64,000 nt of DNA from Nymphaea colorata (Eukaryota > Streptophyta > Magnoliopsida > Nymphaeales > Nymphaeaceae), in NCBI RefSeq assembly GCF_008831285.2, contig NC_045139.1, positions 2,922,704 to 2,986,703 of the forward strand, read 5' to 3'. The notes beneath the pieces are model-generated. The model was not told the DNA's origin, did no database searches, and saw nothing but the letters and a program-made list of their open reading frames with translations. Shown piece after piece: positions 13,895-27,571 of this stretch. How positions within the stretch are numbered: position 1 is the stretch's first letter; every line of letters starts with the position of its first letter. Made by a program: the position numbers and the translations under genes.

Positions 13895-15235
13895 AGTAAT
13901 CTTGTTGCTCTGATCTTGAGAGAAGCTTTGCAATTGTCCAGTGAAAGGAGGCACTTTTTTGAAATTATTGCAGCTACCCGCTGTTGAAGTCTCAAGCGTT
14001 GTAGACGAGGAAGGTAGAGGTTCAAACTCAACACATTCTACCTTCAGGCTTTTGAGGCTCTCCAACAAATATATCATGTCAAATAATCTGAGAGCGTAAC
14101 ATTTTAGTGTCAAATCCTTTAGGTTTTTCAGTTGCCCAATGGAATCGGGTAGAGCTTTCAACATCTTGCATCTTAGTGTCAAAGACTTAAGATGCCGAAC
14201 ATCCAATAGAATCTGTCAACATCTCAATTCTCTCATTCGTGAAACAGAGCTTACGTATTGATTCACAAGAAGATATGGGCAATGCATCCATGAACTCCCA
14301 AGATGTTGATGCCCTCAAAGATAAAAGGTTTACGCATCCCATGAGATCAAGACTTTTAAGGGAACGTAATTCACGTATGTTGTCTGGTAGTCTCTCCAAC
14401 ATGATGCATCCTATTATCTTTAGAAATTGCAACTTTTTAAGGCTCCCAATTGACTCCTTAACTTCCATTAGCTCCTTGCAATTCATGAGCATCAACTTCT
14501 CCAAGCAAGGGAGATCAGAGAAGCTAGGGGTGACGTTCATTGGGCCACCATCAAGACTGAGGATCTTCAAATTCTCAAACACCTAAAAAGAGAAAATTCT
14601 TTATTACCATGAATTGTTTTCAAGATTCTTAAACAAAAAAAAAAAAAAGCATAGATGCACATGCTTAAGAAAACAAGGAGGTCTTGATTAGTAACTTACA
14701 AATGGAATTCTCGAAGCGTTAACGTGATCAGCAGGAAGCTTTGACAACATAACTTTGCAGCCTCTTAGTTCTAAAGTCTCAAGCTTGCTCCCCGATCCAA
14801 TCTAATCTGGTAGGACTTCCATTTTCTTGGACTTTAAAGTTAGGTGCTTTAGATTTTGTGTCTTTTGATTGAAGGAAGAAACATATTCAAGGACAGCACA
14901 TTTTAATACCAATTTTTCAATATTTGCCAATGGTAGAGCATCATCAACTAATAATATGTGGCTGTCGGTATACACCTCGAGAACCTTCAGTTTCAGAAGT
15001 TGCCCAACCCCAGCAGGCAGAGATTTGAGGGACTTACAATTCAATATTAATGACTCGAGGTTTTCCCACCTTATGAAGGTCTCTGTCAACTCTTCAACTG
15101 TGTCGCCAATCAACTCGAGTTGAGTTTTCCTTGGGCAACATGGATCAGGCAACACATCAAGAATGCAGGCAGAGCAACATATCAGCTTGCTTGCTGCCAC
15201 TAGGTCTTTTGAACCAAATCCTCTTTATTTTTAAA
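13895..15235 (-). pseudogene. LRR disease-resistance-like gene relic B (LRR part)
   Basis: Two LRR exons. The upstream one runs from about 15235 to 14700 and includes WENLESLILNCKSLKSLPAG. It contains an in-frame TAG near 14800, where VLPD is followed by a stop and then IGSGSKLETLELRGC. It ends at a GTAAGT donor. The next exon (14582-13895) starts with VFENLKILSLDGG after a tttttag acceptor and is homologous to the start of relic A. Around 14200 the frame shifts: LTDSIG ends one frame and VRHLKSLTL continues in another. It ends at a GTAAGC donor. One stop and one frameshift make it a pseudogene. The same structure in both relics points to tandem duplication. Confidence 0.72.
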
Positions 15236-15239
15236 ATGT

Positions 15240-15610
15240 AAGAGCATTGGATATAAAATATTTGCTTAAAGCTAAATCTGATCTGAATCGGATTGGATAT
15301 TTAAGATGGCTTTGGATAGTTCCACCAGCTGGCTACACCTCCATCCTTCCTCTCCATCTTCAACAATTGTTCTTCCCATATCTCTTGAGCATGGATTTCA
15401 AAACGCCTCCAAACTTTTCTCTCTAAATAATAATGTTCCCATCGACCTCAGGGCGGAAACCACTTTCTTGCTAAAGCTGCTTAGCGTCATCCACCACCAC
15501 GCACCAGCAGGCTTTACTGGCCAACCATCCATATTCATACACTCACCGGTGAAACAACAATTAAAATATAGAAACGTCCGCTTTCTTTTATTGGTAAGGT
15601 TATCATAATA
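15240..15610 (-). pseudogene. NB-ARC winged-helix/ARC2 remnant of relic B
   Basis: Upstream of the LRR exons the minus strand encodes YYDNLTNKRKRTFLY followed by FNCCFTGE, close to the winged-helix start of TNL proteins (YDxLxxxxKxIFLDIACFFxGE). In another frame it encodes SRDMGRTIVEDGEEGWRCSQL near 15330-15395, close to the RDMGR-x-IV...WRxSRLW signature that ends NB-ARC domains. The two pieces are in different frames and separated by a stop. I see no P-loop or TIR domain in the window. Confidence 0.55.
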
Positions 15611-15622
15611 TCTAGAAACATA

Positions 15623-15997
15623 CATAGTCACAAATAATGTCTCGGAGTTTTAAACAGCGAGGTTTTTCTCAGTCATAATACAGCGAGCTTGAATAAAAAA
15701 AAATATAGTAAAATTTTAAAATTAAAAAAAACTAAAAATAAAGAGAAAATAAAATAAGTGACACAAAAAAATGTGTTATTAAAAAATACAAAATAGAAAT
15801 GAAAAAAAAACTGATTGACATTAAAAAAACTGGAAAAAAATGAAAAAAGTGAAAGAGACAAAAAAATGTGTTTTTTTTTGTTTTTAACATTTTATTCAAA
15901 AAAACACGTTTTTTTAAGTTTTAAATGGTCATTTAATTTATCGCATTTTTTTCACTTTTTTTTTCAAAAATAAAAAAACGCGTTTTCTTTAACTATG
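15623..15997. mobile_element. AT-rich MITE-like repeat, copy 1
   Basis: Starts catagtcacaaata and ends with taactatg, which are short inverted ends. Internally it has gttttaaacagcgagg and long A- or T-rich runs. It shares order and motifs with the copy at about 16158-16474. Target-site duplication not clear. Confidence 0.5.
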
Positions 15998-16157
15998 ATT
16001 TCAGCTTCTCAAAATTTCTTTTATCTGGAACTCTCCTTTAACAGTTTCAAGAAAAGAAACTTGGCATACTCCTCACTTGGTGGACATGTAAAAGAGGAAA
16101 CTGAAAAAATCATCTGAAATTGATGTGCTTGCTTGTTAATACATTGGATGTTCAAAA

Positions 16158-16474
16158 TATAGTCACCAATAAGGTTTGAGAGTTTTAAACAGCAAGCTTT
16201 TTTTTCAGGTATAATGTGGCGGACTTGAAAAACAGAAGGAAAAAGAGAAAAAATGGTATTTAAAAAAATAAAAACTAAAAATAGTGAAAAATAAAATAAA
16301 TGAAAAATAATAATACAAACATCAAAAGTAGATTTGCAACAAATAAAAAAAAACTATTTGACATTAAAAAAATAAAAAATTGAAAATAACATCATTTTTA
16401 TGCTTTTTTCTAAAAAACACATTTTTTAACGTTTTAAACAACATATCGTTTTCTCACGTATTTTGTAACTATGG
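16158..16474. mobile_element. AT-rich MITE-like repeat, copy 2
   Basis: Begins tatagtcaccaataagg, continues gagttttaaacagcaagc and ends tgtaactatgg, in the same arrangement as copy 1. The bases ttcaaa occur just outside both ends and could be a degraded target duplication. Confidence 0.5.
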
Positions 16475-16512
16475 ACTTCAAACTAACGATGTATTGCACA
16501 GTAGCAGGCCAT

Positions 16513-16516
<4 letters not shown>

Positions 16517-16545
<29 letters not shown>
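16517..16545. repeat. (AT)n microsatellite
   Basis: About 14 AT repeats. Confidence 0.9.
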
Positions 16546-16925
16546 CGATTGCGTCCCTTCGCCCCTGCTTGGTTTGCCAAAAAAAAAAATTACATATCCC
16601 CAATATGGACTATCCAACGAGGGATTCAAATGAACTTTCGTCAATGTTAGAAACTGTAAAACGTAATTTAGTGATACATAGTAATATTAGAAAAAATTGC
16701 AGCTAACAAACTTTTTTTCTTGATTTAATAGAAGTGGAGTTCACACGCTTATTTATTTGTGAGAAGTGTAGACTTTATCACAAAATCACAAAAACCCGTT
16801 TTTTTTTAATTATAAGCTAAGTTAAAACGACAGTCGAAATTTCCTTACTTTTTACCCAAAAGAAATTTGTAATATTATTTTATTTATATTCACAAATTCA
16901 CAATCAGCATATTTAGCAAACAAAA

Positions 16926-17012
16926 CCGACGCCACCAAAATAAACGCGGGTCAGGTTCCGTTCGGGTCAGGTTCCATCTGTACCCGGTCCGACGCCACGA
17001 AAATGAACGGGG
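16926..17012 (+). promoter_or_regulatory. Duplicated motifs in the RPN1 upstream region
   Basis: Two imperfect copies of ccgacgccaccaaaat (16926 and 16989) flank two exact copies of gggtcaggttcc (16948-16959 and 16964-16975), 185-270 bp before the RPN1 start codon. Repeated GC-rich motifs in an otherwise AT-rich region suggest transcription-factor sites. I cannot name the factor. No TATA box is evident. A CT-rich tract (17160-17188) precedes the start codon. Confidence 0.45.
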
Positions 17013-17196
17013 CTGGTATTTTAAATGCATTTTCATTTTATCGTTAATTTAGCGCTTTATTAATCCGTTATTCACACGGTAAACCGGACTTTCACAGTCT
17101 GCTTTCCGGCATTTTGCCGAGCTTGTCTCCTTGAACACGTTAGGTTTCTTCTCTGTCGCTCCTCTCTCTCTCTCTCTCTCCCTCCCTCGCGGATCA

Positions 17197-20100
17197 ATGG
17201 CGCCCGAGCCTAATCAGAGCGTGAACGGCGAACAGGCGACAGTTAAGGTTCCGTCCAAGGATCCCAAGAAGAAGAAGGATGAGAAGAAAGAGGAAGATTT
17301 GGTAAGTCGAGAAAAGAAACTGAAGGGAGCAAATTGCTGCTTGACTAAAAACCTTGTCTTTTTTTCCTCTTTGTTTCGATAGCGTACGGTTTATTTCGGC
17401 GTGTTTGATCTTTTGTTGTTGCTGATTTTGTTGCTTTTGGTGTTCGATCTACAGTCGGATGAGGATTTGGCTCTGAAGCAGCAGCTCGAGCTCTATGTCG
17501 AAAGGGTTCAGGATGCCGACCCCGGCGTCCAGAAGCTTGCCTTAGAGAGCATGAGGTACGTAATGGTTCTTGGGGGAGACTCTTTTCCGTCTTTCTCGTT
17601 TCTAGGGTTTGAAGCTTTGAGTTGTATATTCGATGGTTTGGCGGCTGAGTTCATTTTTGTGGGTTGGTCTTGGTTAGTGGTTGTGAGAATGACTCATGAT
17701 TTTAAATTTTGGTGGTTGCCGTCGCGAGGAAAATGACCACAATTTGTTAAAACCTATCGCTGTGTATCGTTCAGAGAATAAGGGATTGTGCCCGAATGGT
17801 GATTGAGTTTTGTGGTCATGTGAGGAGAGTTTCGAATCCATTTTTCTGTTTTTGTATTGTATGCAACACATGATTTTGTTCCCCTGTGTCAGCGCATACA
17901 GTATAATGTATATCAGAAGCTTGTAAATAGAAACATGTTTGTGTTTGTTGTTTTTCTTTTTATTATTATTGTGATCAAATATCTTCTGGATATCCTTAGG
18001 AGCACCTGTTGTCCCATGTCCAGTGCCATTTTCAAGCTTGTCCTAGTTCGTGTACATCCAATGTTTAAGTTATAGTTTGTCATGGGCGATCTATTTTGCC
18101 CCATTCCACTATGCTTTTCAGGATTCACTACTTCAAAGTCTTTTTCCTGTAGTAGTGATAATAACTGAATGACTTCCTCGAAAGGACGTCATAACTGATA
18201 TTCTTTTGATTGGAATTGTTCGTGTCTTCCTGCTAGATTTATTTTGTAATTTCACTGTTCAAGACTTCAATCTATAATGTGCTCCTGAGGAAGCCACTGT
18301 TGAGTGTGACTATGTCGTTTTTAATCTAGAGAAATACATGTTCCTTGTTCATCCCTTTGAATAGATTCTCTGCCGACTACATACACGAGATGAGAATGTA
18401 GATTGGTTGGTGACTGCACCTTGTGTGGGAGAGCTGTTTCTCTGTGTTTGCCTGTAGACCTACCGTGTTATACCGGTTCTGTTGATGCCGTGCCTGAAAA
18501 CCCGTCTGTATTTGTGTGAAATGCATAAAATTTGAGGGTTTGCCTTTTCTGCCACATGGTATTCCTTTCAAATGTGGGAGCACTCTCTACTGTAGAGGTG
18601 AAATAGTAGAAATAGTTGCTCCAATAAGGAGGTCATCTTTCACTAATTGAAGATTTTTGAGGTTGATGGCAGTGTGTTGGTGTCTATTTGGTTATGACTA
18701 TTGTTAAATCACTTTTTTGCATGAACTCATGACTGCTAGATTTGTGTTCTCTTATCTGTTCTCCTTTGAACAGATGTTGTTGATGTCTTATTTATTCTGC
18801 TGCTTGCAGGCAAGAAATCCGTACATCAACAAGTTCCATGACTTCAGTTCCTAAACCTCTAAAATTCCTTCGTCCTCACTATGGGACATTGAAAGCTTTC
18901 TATGAGACCATGGCAGATACAGATCTTAAGGTGGACCTCATCCATTTTTATCGTACCAAGTTGCAGACTTATAGTTAAATAGCACAGAACTGAACTTTCT
19001 TGTATTGCATTGCAGAAATATCTAGCAGATATACTTTCTGTTTTGGCCTTGACCATGTCTGCTGAAGGAGAAAGGGTATGTGCTGTCGTTTATGTCTATC
19101 ACTAGGATGAGTTATCTCATGTACCATCCCTTGTATTTTGTGCAGTTACTAGAGGACCTAATATTATTGTTACTACCTTTTTTATGTTTATGGCCATCCT
19201 CTTCCTCATCCTGTTACACTAAAGAGTGGAGGCTTCTTGGCCATAACACTTTGTGATGGCAAGGGATATACTCTAGAGGAGCATAGATTCTGTTTGAAAG
19301 TTCTTGGTTCTTGCTGTTGGTTAAAAGGTCCATATACCTATGTTGTTAAGGCACCACCTAGGTGACGTCTATGCGTGGTCTAGGCGCCAGTTCACACCCG
19401 TCGCCTAAGTCCATCACTTAGGTGATGGGTGTGGTGCTGGTGCCTAGGCTGGCGCATAGGTGCACCTAGGCTGGAGTAGGCGCCAGCATGCCTAGTCCAT
19501 GGGAAGGTATATGCCTGTAGTTTTATTGTATATACTATGCACAGTCTGTTATAATGTATAATATATGTACAATCTGAAATAATGTATATTTACACGTGTT
19601 GTATATTCATGTGTTATATATGTATATTAGTACAATCTGAAGCAATTTTTAAAGTGGTTCCATCTGCAGTTGATCTATTACAATGTATATTATATGTACT
19701 GATTTGTACAATCTGTTGTCATGTATATTATATGTCATATGTAGAATGATACAATCTGTCGTAAGCTTGTAATGTATATTATGTGTACTGAATTGATACA
19801 ACTGTTGTTTGAAATGATTCAAATGAAATAGTCTATAAGGTCTATAACTGAAATAGTCTATAAGAAATGCAAGCATTGTGTCCTGTACGTAAACAAGAAT
19901 GACGTGCCTTCTTTTTTGTGTGTCGAACTAAGGCATCAGCTAGAATAGAACAACACAGTTTTCCAGTATGTAACTGGAAGTGTTAGTCTGTCATGTAACA
20001 AGAACATAACAGTTTTTTCGTGGCTTACTTTTTGGCTTTACTTTTAAACTGTAATCATTCAATTAGAACAGAACTGAACAGTTTTTCAAGTTTGACTTGG

Positions 20101-23100
20101 AATAGAAGCTTAAAGTTCGGTCGGTAAGTACATAATTTTATTATGTAATGGTTACAGTTGACATAACTAAAAAAAAGAAAAAGAAAAATCGGTCTCCTTT
20201 GTTGCCTAGGCGTGCCTAGTCCCGCCTAGGCACTACGTGCTGCCTGGTCACCTTGACAAAATATCCATATACTGGTAGTTTTGGTAGAAGAAATAGGTAG
20301 AGAAATGATGGTTAGAAAGGAGAAAAATAAGGGATCAGGTGACCCGTGGGAGGTAATTTGGGTTCCGTGTGAAGTGTTTATTTTATTCATACTCTCAATA
20401 GTGTCAAACTATGTTGAGCCAGCTTTTTGGCTCATGGTCAAAACTTAAACGGTTAAACCTAATTTGAAGAAAGCAAATAATATTGCGGTATATTGCAATA
20501 GGCCTTTATATCTTTACTGTTTTAGTTGTTTATGTTGCTGGCCTGTCGTCATTCTTTGCTGCTATGTTGATGTATTGTTTTAGTTTGTGCTAGTTATTGT
20601 CATTTTATTCTATTTTTGGATCATATCATGCCATTTGTGGTTTTTCAGGAGAGTTTAAAATATAGGCTGTTGGGGTCTGAGGGTGACATTGGTTCTTGGG
20701 GTCATGAATATGTAAGGTATGCATCTCAGTATACACTTTTGAAGCAGTAACTACTCAAAATTTTGCATCGCTAGTTAACTGTGCCGGAGACCCTTTTTTT
20801 ATCTAGAAATTGAAGTGTTCTTTCATGTGGCATTATTTTTTAGGAATCTAGCTGGAGAAATTTCTCAGGAGTTCACAAAGCGACAGGTGTGTTTATTTCT
20901 CTAAAAACTCTTTCCCAAAGGATGGGCCATGGGTTTGACTCAATTTGCTGATAGAAGATATTCTAAACCTGTCTTAGTTATCAATCATATAATATATGTG
21001 AGCATGTGATGTGAAGAAATTGTTGATTGTTTCTTTCTTGCATCTGCATTAACACTCTATTGGTGAGAGACTTTATGAATCTTGTGAAAAAACTGTAGGT
21101 AGTTTAACCTAGATACCTGGTTTAATCTACTGGAGCTTAATGGAACTGGGGAGTTTATGCATGAAATAATATTGATGTGCCTGTGTAATTTATATGACTT
21201 GATGCTTATGTGACAAAAATAATTTGTTCATGATGTAAGCCTTGCCTCTGTCATTTGCCTGATTGGGCGCTTGCATGAAAAATGGTGCCTGGGTCTTTGG
21301 CATGCTAAATATGGTTCAAGCTCGATATACGACCACTTTGACTCTATTTGAAAAAAGTTTACTCTATGGCCTTTTTGAAGTGACTGTTGTCTTTGTTGGG
21401 TGTAATTTAGTTTTATATTCTGTGTTGCATAATGAACTATGTGCCAGCACAGTTACATGCATCTATTTTTCTAGGTTCTAGGCCCTAAGTGGTGAAGAGT
21501 TTGATGTGCTTTCCATCTTATGAAGTTGAATCTAATTTATTGTGCAAGTTTTTTGTTAGCAAGATTATGACTTGTGATGGCCAAAGGGTTCACCAGTACT
21601 GTTGTTCTCTTGACAGGTTGATGAAGCTTCAATAGATGATCTGATGGAACTGGTTCAACAAATTGTGGCTTTTCATGTGAAGGTATTTTTTCCATAAGAA
21701 TTGGTGTTGCAGTGCATTATGCAAGGGATTTATCTGTTTCTTTGTGTGGTGTGTGATTTTTTATGTAATTATGTGTACATGCCTCATCTGAAAGTTAAAT
21801 TTCGACATGAGCAGTATTTTCTTTTCAATATAATTGATGTTGAATGGATGTGGTCATGTGTACATGTCAATAGAGCTTCTCATCTGCATAATGCTAACAT
21901 TGTAACTTCTTTTGGACATGACGCAGCACAATGCTGAACCGGAAGCCGTTGATCTTTTAATGGAGGTATTTCTTTCAGATATTTTATGTTCATTTTCCTG
22001 GTTCAGCACTTGAAGAATTACTGACATAGTACACTGCAGGTTGAAGACCTGGATTTGTTGGTTGAGCATATTGATTCCACAAACTACAAAAGGACATGCT
22101 TGTACCTTACTAGCTTTGCTAGGTATGTGGTTGTTTCCCTGTTATGAGGAAGGTTATCTTCCTTTGTTTAGTTTTAAAAAAAGCTTTTTTTTTGAAAAAG
22201 ATGTGTATAAAACGTGAAAAACAAGTCAGCCATATAAAACGTGTAAAAAACACGTTTTTTTTAAAAACACCAAAAGATAAAAAATGGGTACAATACGGGT
22301 ATAATATGCCAAAAAATAAAAAACGGGTATAATATGCGTTTTTTCGTATTTTTATCAATTTTTATATTTGGATTTATTAATTTTTTTTTAAATTTTTTAA
22401 AAATTCGCCAAGATTTTTTCGAGATATACAACTTTGCTGTATTATACCCAAAAAATGCTTCGCCGTGTAATACCCGTACACGTTTTTTGGGACAATGGTT
22501 TTATTTATAGTATTGCATCAACACACATAGTGATGTTTTTTCAGTTGTTACCTGCTTTTGTTTGGTGATAATGCAAGGATAAGTTAGTTGCGTTTCATTT
22601 GTATGTACACATTTTCAGTTCTAAATTGTTTCATATGTTTATCATTCTTGGATAAACTTGGTCCTGTTGTGCCTTTGATCCACTGGAGGACTGCATTCAT
22701 AAGGGCCCTCTTCCTTACGTAATCCAACTCTAATTTGAAGATGCACTTGTATAATATGATATAAATATGTTGGCTAAGAGGTGGTGGGTACTGCTTGGAG
22801 GTCCTTGTTATTTTAAGCATATAAATGTTGTAAAGTGTTAATTGCATATTGGTCAACCAATTGTTTGCCGTATCCTAAGAAATTATAAATTTATTTTTGA
22901 AGGTTAAAGTTCAAAAAATAGAAAAAATAGAGAAAAATAGGAGAAATAAAGAAACATATTTTCTATGAAAAACATATCATCCATAAATATAGGTGTATAA
23001 GTTATAACCATGAAACATTCATTAATTTAGTCATGAATATAGGCAGGAGGCAGAGTGTATATGTATATATATATGTATTATACAATAATCACAAGTTCAT

Positions 23101-26100
23101 GCTTGTCCTGCCTCCTGCCTCCTATTTCTTTATCTCTTCTTATATTTCTTATCCTGGTAGATGTCACATATAGAAATGGTTAGCTGGTGTCTCATGATCT
23201 GTTGCTTCACCTAGGTGTTTGTATAAGAAACTTGCCAGTTAGAACGACCAATAAGCATTACTGTACTCCATTATAACTTCTTCTCCTGTAACATAACATA
23301 ATATAGGCCCTTGTTTTGGGTGTACATCCATGTTTTTGCTTTGTGTAGGACTTTCAGTCAATGTTATAAAAGGCGTAGCATATCGCGTATCGGTTGGGCC
23401 GACCTATACGCTGTATCGTAACGTATCGCAAACGTAGCGTAGCGTATCGTAAAATTTAATTTTTTAATTTTAAAAAATATTTAAAAATCATAAAAAATAG
23501 AGAAAAATCTGAAAAAGTCTGAAAAAATGAACAAAAAATCAGAAATTAAGAAAAATGTATTCAAATATAAAAAGATCATCATACATAAGGAACATTCATG
23601 TGTATCAACAACACATTCAAAAATAAGAAATCAAATCTTCAAGAATAACATATAAGCATCCATCACGATTTTAAACTTGAAAATTTTATAGAATCTTAAG
23701 ACTTAGAGTCTTAGGACTTGGAGTTTTAGGACTTAGATTACATCACAATTTTATAAGTTGAAAGCATATAGTTATCATCTTTCCTGATTCAACGATAATA
23801 TCTCCCAAATTGATGAATCCTTGGTTATTTTTGATGAAAATGAGCAAAATCTCTCCCTCCTACGTCTATTGGAGTCCTTAAATACAAGAAGAGAGAGGGG
23901 AAGGAGTGTTTAAACTTTTAAAAAATAAAGAAATATGTGTTCTCTCCCGTATCGCACGATATGGGGGTGTATCGCCCGTATCGTACGATACGGCCCCCGT
24001 ATCGCACGATACGGGCGATACGCGTACGATACGGACGCGTATCGTGTTTCAAACATGTATCGTATAGGTTTTCTTAACCTATACGATACGGATAACATTG
24101 CTTTCAGTGATATTTTTAGTATGTTTGTGATGAGTACTCGTTTGTCTTCTTTACAATTTGGTTAGGGATGAACATGGTAGTAATGTGCTGTAATAATGTT
24201 TGGTACATAATTATCTGTTTCTCATTAGGCTTATATGTCTGCATCATGTTGTTCCAGTCTATCAGCATCATTCCTTGGGCATAACTTGCTCATGGATATC
24301 TTAGCGTCTTGACTCTTGTATACTGAAGATCGATCATGTTTAGCTTATGACCGTCAGTTCTCATGTCATTCTTGCAGTTACCTGCCGGGGCCAGATGATA
24401 CTGTAGTGCTTGACATAGCCTATTCGATTTATATGAAATTTGAGGAGTACACAAATGCACTCCGTGTTGCACTTTGTATGGATAATTCTCAGGTTTGCTT
24501 GGTCCTCGTACTAAATATTTGATTGGATTTGCTTTTTGTGGACAATTCTCAGGTTTACTTTGTGGTCAGGCTAATTGCTTGATTACGTTTCTTCATAGTC
24601 TACATATAGTAAGTACTTGATTTTACTTTGGCCAGTATGTTAAGCAAACATTCACTGCTTGCGAGGACATTCTACAGAAGAAGCAACTTTGTTATATCTT
24701 GGCTCGCCAGGTAATGATGGTGTTTTATATTTTCTATATCATATTTCCTTTGAAGGTTTTGCTCATGCTATCTCAAATTATCTAATTTTTTTTGGAGTAC
24801 TTGAACTGCTTTTGTCTTATCCTAGAAGCCCTTAATGCAATTATGATGCATTCCAGGCACTTAGATTCAGCACCTCAGGGTCATAATTTTCCTGTAATAA
24901 CATTTTGAATGTCTAACTGATTGTCCATTTTAAGGAAGTTTACATGATTATTCTTTCTTGAATGTCGGCATATTTGTGTTTGTGAAGTTGTTTAGTTTGC
25001 TTGGAATAAGAAACATTTTGTTAATAAAAGTTGCAAGTGGCCAGTAAAATAGCTGAACGGACATAAGAGTATCTTGTCCTTCCTTTCATGACATTATGAG
25101 CTATCTTTTTTACATATAAAATGGCACCTGTAAAATTACATGAACTATTGTGATGTTAAATATAGTGTGTTGAGGATCATTGGACGACTCCAGAAATCAT
25201 GCCTGTTCTCTGTTGTTTTATTGAAGTTACTTTATGGGTTCTTAGTATTACATAGTTTGCTGTTTTTACCATTGTTTAAAAATGCTATGATTACTTCTGG
25301 CCTCTCATTGAATGTGTCTCTTTTAAGTCTTTCTTAACTATTCCTTTTCTGCGACAGCCAAAGATATTCTTATTTCTTCCTACTGTGGTTGAGAAGGCCT
25401 CTCAGTTGTTATGATTCACCTGATGGTTATAGTTTTCCACACTTGATTCCCAACCCTGATTATTGTGTACCTTCTGGAAACAAAAGGGATCCTTTTTCAG
25501 GTTCTAACCTAAACAGTTGTGGTAGATCCTATTCTAAGCTAATCATTGCTTTGTTAAATAATTGAAAAGAAATACTGAAAAAACTGAAAATGTGCTCCTG
25601 CGAGAAGCTTCCTAAGGATTGCAATCTTAGTTACGTCTTCTATTCTTCAGGCACACTTGCTGTATTTTTCCAATTTTGTCATCCACAGAAAACTTCATCA
25701 GTTCTCTTATTGCAGCTATTCATGTGTTTCGTTTTTCTTTTCATCTGTCCTCCTTTCTTCTTTTATCTCCACACATGACTGCAAACATTTTACTCTTTTT
25801 TTGGTTTAATTGGGAAGATAATACATTAAACAGTATGACTATGTTTCAGGGTGTCATGTTGGAGCTTGATGATGAAATGTTGTCTGGACATGAAGACCAG
25901 AGGGACTCGATGCAGGAAATTATATATAATGCTAAGTTAAGTGAAGGATATCTTGCACTTGCTCGTGATATTGAGGTCATGGAACCTAAATCTCCTGAAG
26001 ACATCTACAAGGTACTCGATGCTTTTGTGCACTATTTTGATCAAGGTATTGCACAGAATTCCTCCACAGAAGCAGTAGGACTGGAATGTTTGCCATGTGA

Positions 26101-27503
26101 TAAAATTGAGTGTATAATGGTTATTTTAAATGTTTTAGTACATCAATACACTGTGACTATTATTTCATAATTTTGCAGCACATTACTAGGCAATTATTCC
26201 CACCAGTAGTTTAGATGAAGATCTGATGCGCCAATGTCTCTTCCTGAATAACAAAGTTTTTCTATTTTTGGTGGAGAAACAAAAGATATGGCTTGTCCAT
26301 TGAACATTTATGCTTGATATTGTTCATTATATATCTCCTTAGAATATTGCCAAGGATCTGATTTTGTTTTTTTTGGAAAAGCAAAAGATATAGCCTTTTT
26401 CATAGAAAAGTTGAGCTCTCATATGTTTGATAGCCTTCATTGTCATATCTACTTATGAAGAAATTGGCACTTTATGGTTTTTCCCTGCATTTGATATTTT
26501 CTTGTTAGTGGCATCTGTGAATTTGGCCATATGCACTGGAAGACTTTGTTGTCAACTGCAACACTCATTGATTATTGGCGCTTTTGTATTAAACTGTCAA
26601 AGATTTGTTTTTGGTGTTTTCTCATTTTGTTGAAAATTTTGCTTCTTTTATAAACATGAATAACTAACAGGCTAACACATAAAGCATAAGTAATATTTAT
26701 ACCAGGAAAATATATTCATTTACTTGTCTGAACTCTGAGATGTATGGAGACTATCCTGTTATTGTTAAGAAATTTAATGCTTCATCTGGTAATGGTGCTA
26801 ACTCTTGCATTCTATTGGTTTTGGCAGGCTCATTTGATTGATGGCCGAGCTAGCGCAGGAGCTAGTGTTGATTCTGCCAGACAAAATTTGGCAGCTACAT
26901 TTGTTAATGCCTTTGTTAATGCAGGATTTGGTCAAGTATGATCTGCGATTTTATTTGGACATTTTTTTGTCGGTTGTCTGTAACATAATTTATATTTTAC
27001 AATTCTCAATACAGGATAAGCTGATAACTGTACCTTCTGAATCTTCAAGTGGTGGGTCTTCTGGAAGTTGGCTTTTCAAAAACAAGGAACATGGAAAAGC
27101 CAGTGCTGCGGCAAGTTTGGTATGTATTTCCTGTCTTCATGCTTGATAAGGGGAACTTGTGGAGTTGCTGATAGATTGGTTTTTGTTTCAGGGGCTAATA
27201 CTCTTGTGGGATGTTGATAATGGACTTGCTCAAATTGACAAATATTTCCATAGCAATGATAATCATGTTATTGCGGGAGCCCTTTTAGCTGTTGGAATTG
27301 TCAACTGTGGTGTTCGAAATGAATGTGATCCTGTAAGTTAACATATGCAGTCTATGTATTGCTGGTGTGGGTGCAGCTCCAACTGGCAGCCAGCCGCACC
27401 CTATGTTATTCTCTTTAAAAAAATTCTCTTTGTTTTCCCTTCTCTTTATTTACAGTAATAAAAGTAAAAAAAAGGACAAATTAAGCTAAGAAACAACAAT
27501 ATC

Positions 27504-27571
<68 letters not shown>

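Noticed and set aside
25676..26170. 164-codon frame as an independent gene
   Set aside because: It is RPN1 exon 12 (25850-26011) read through into flanking introns.
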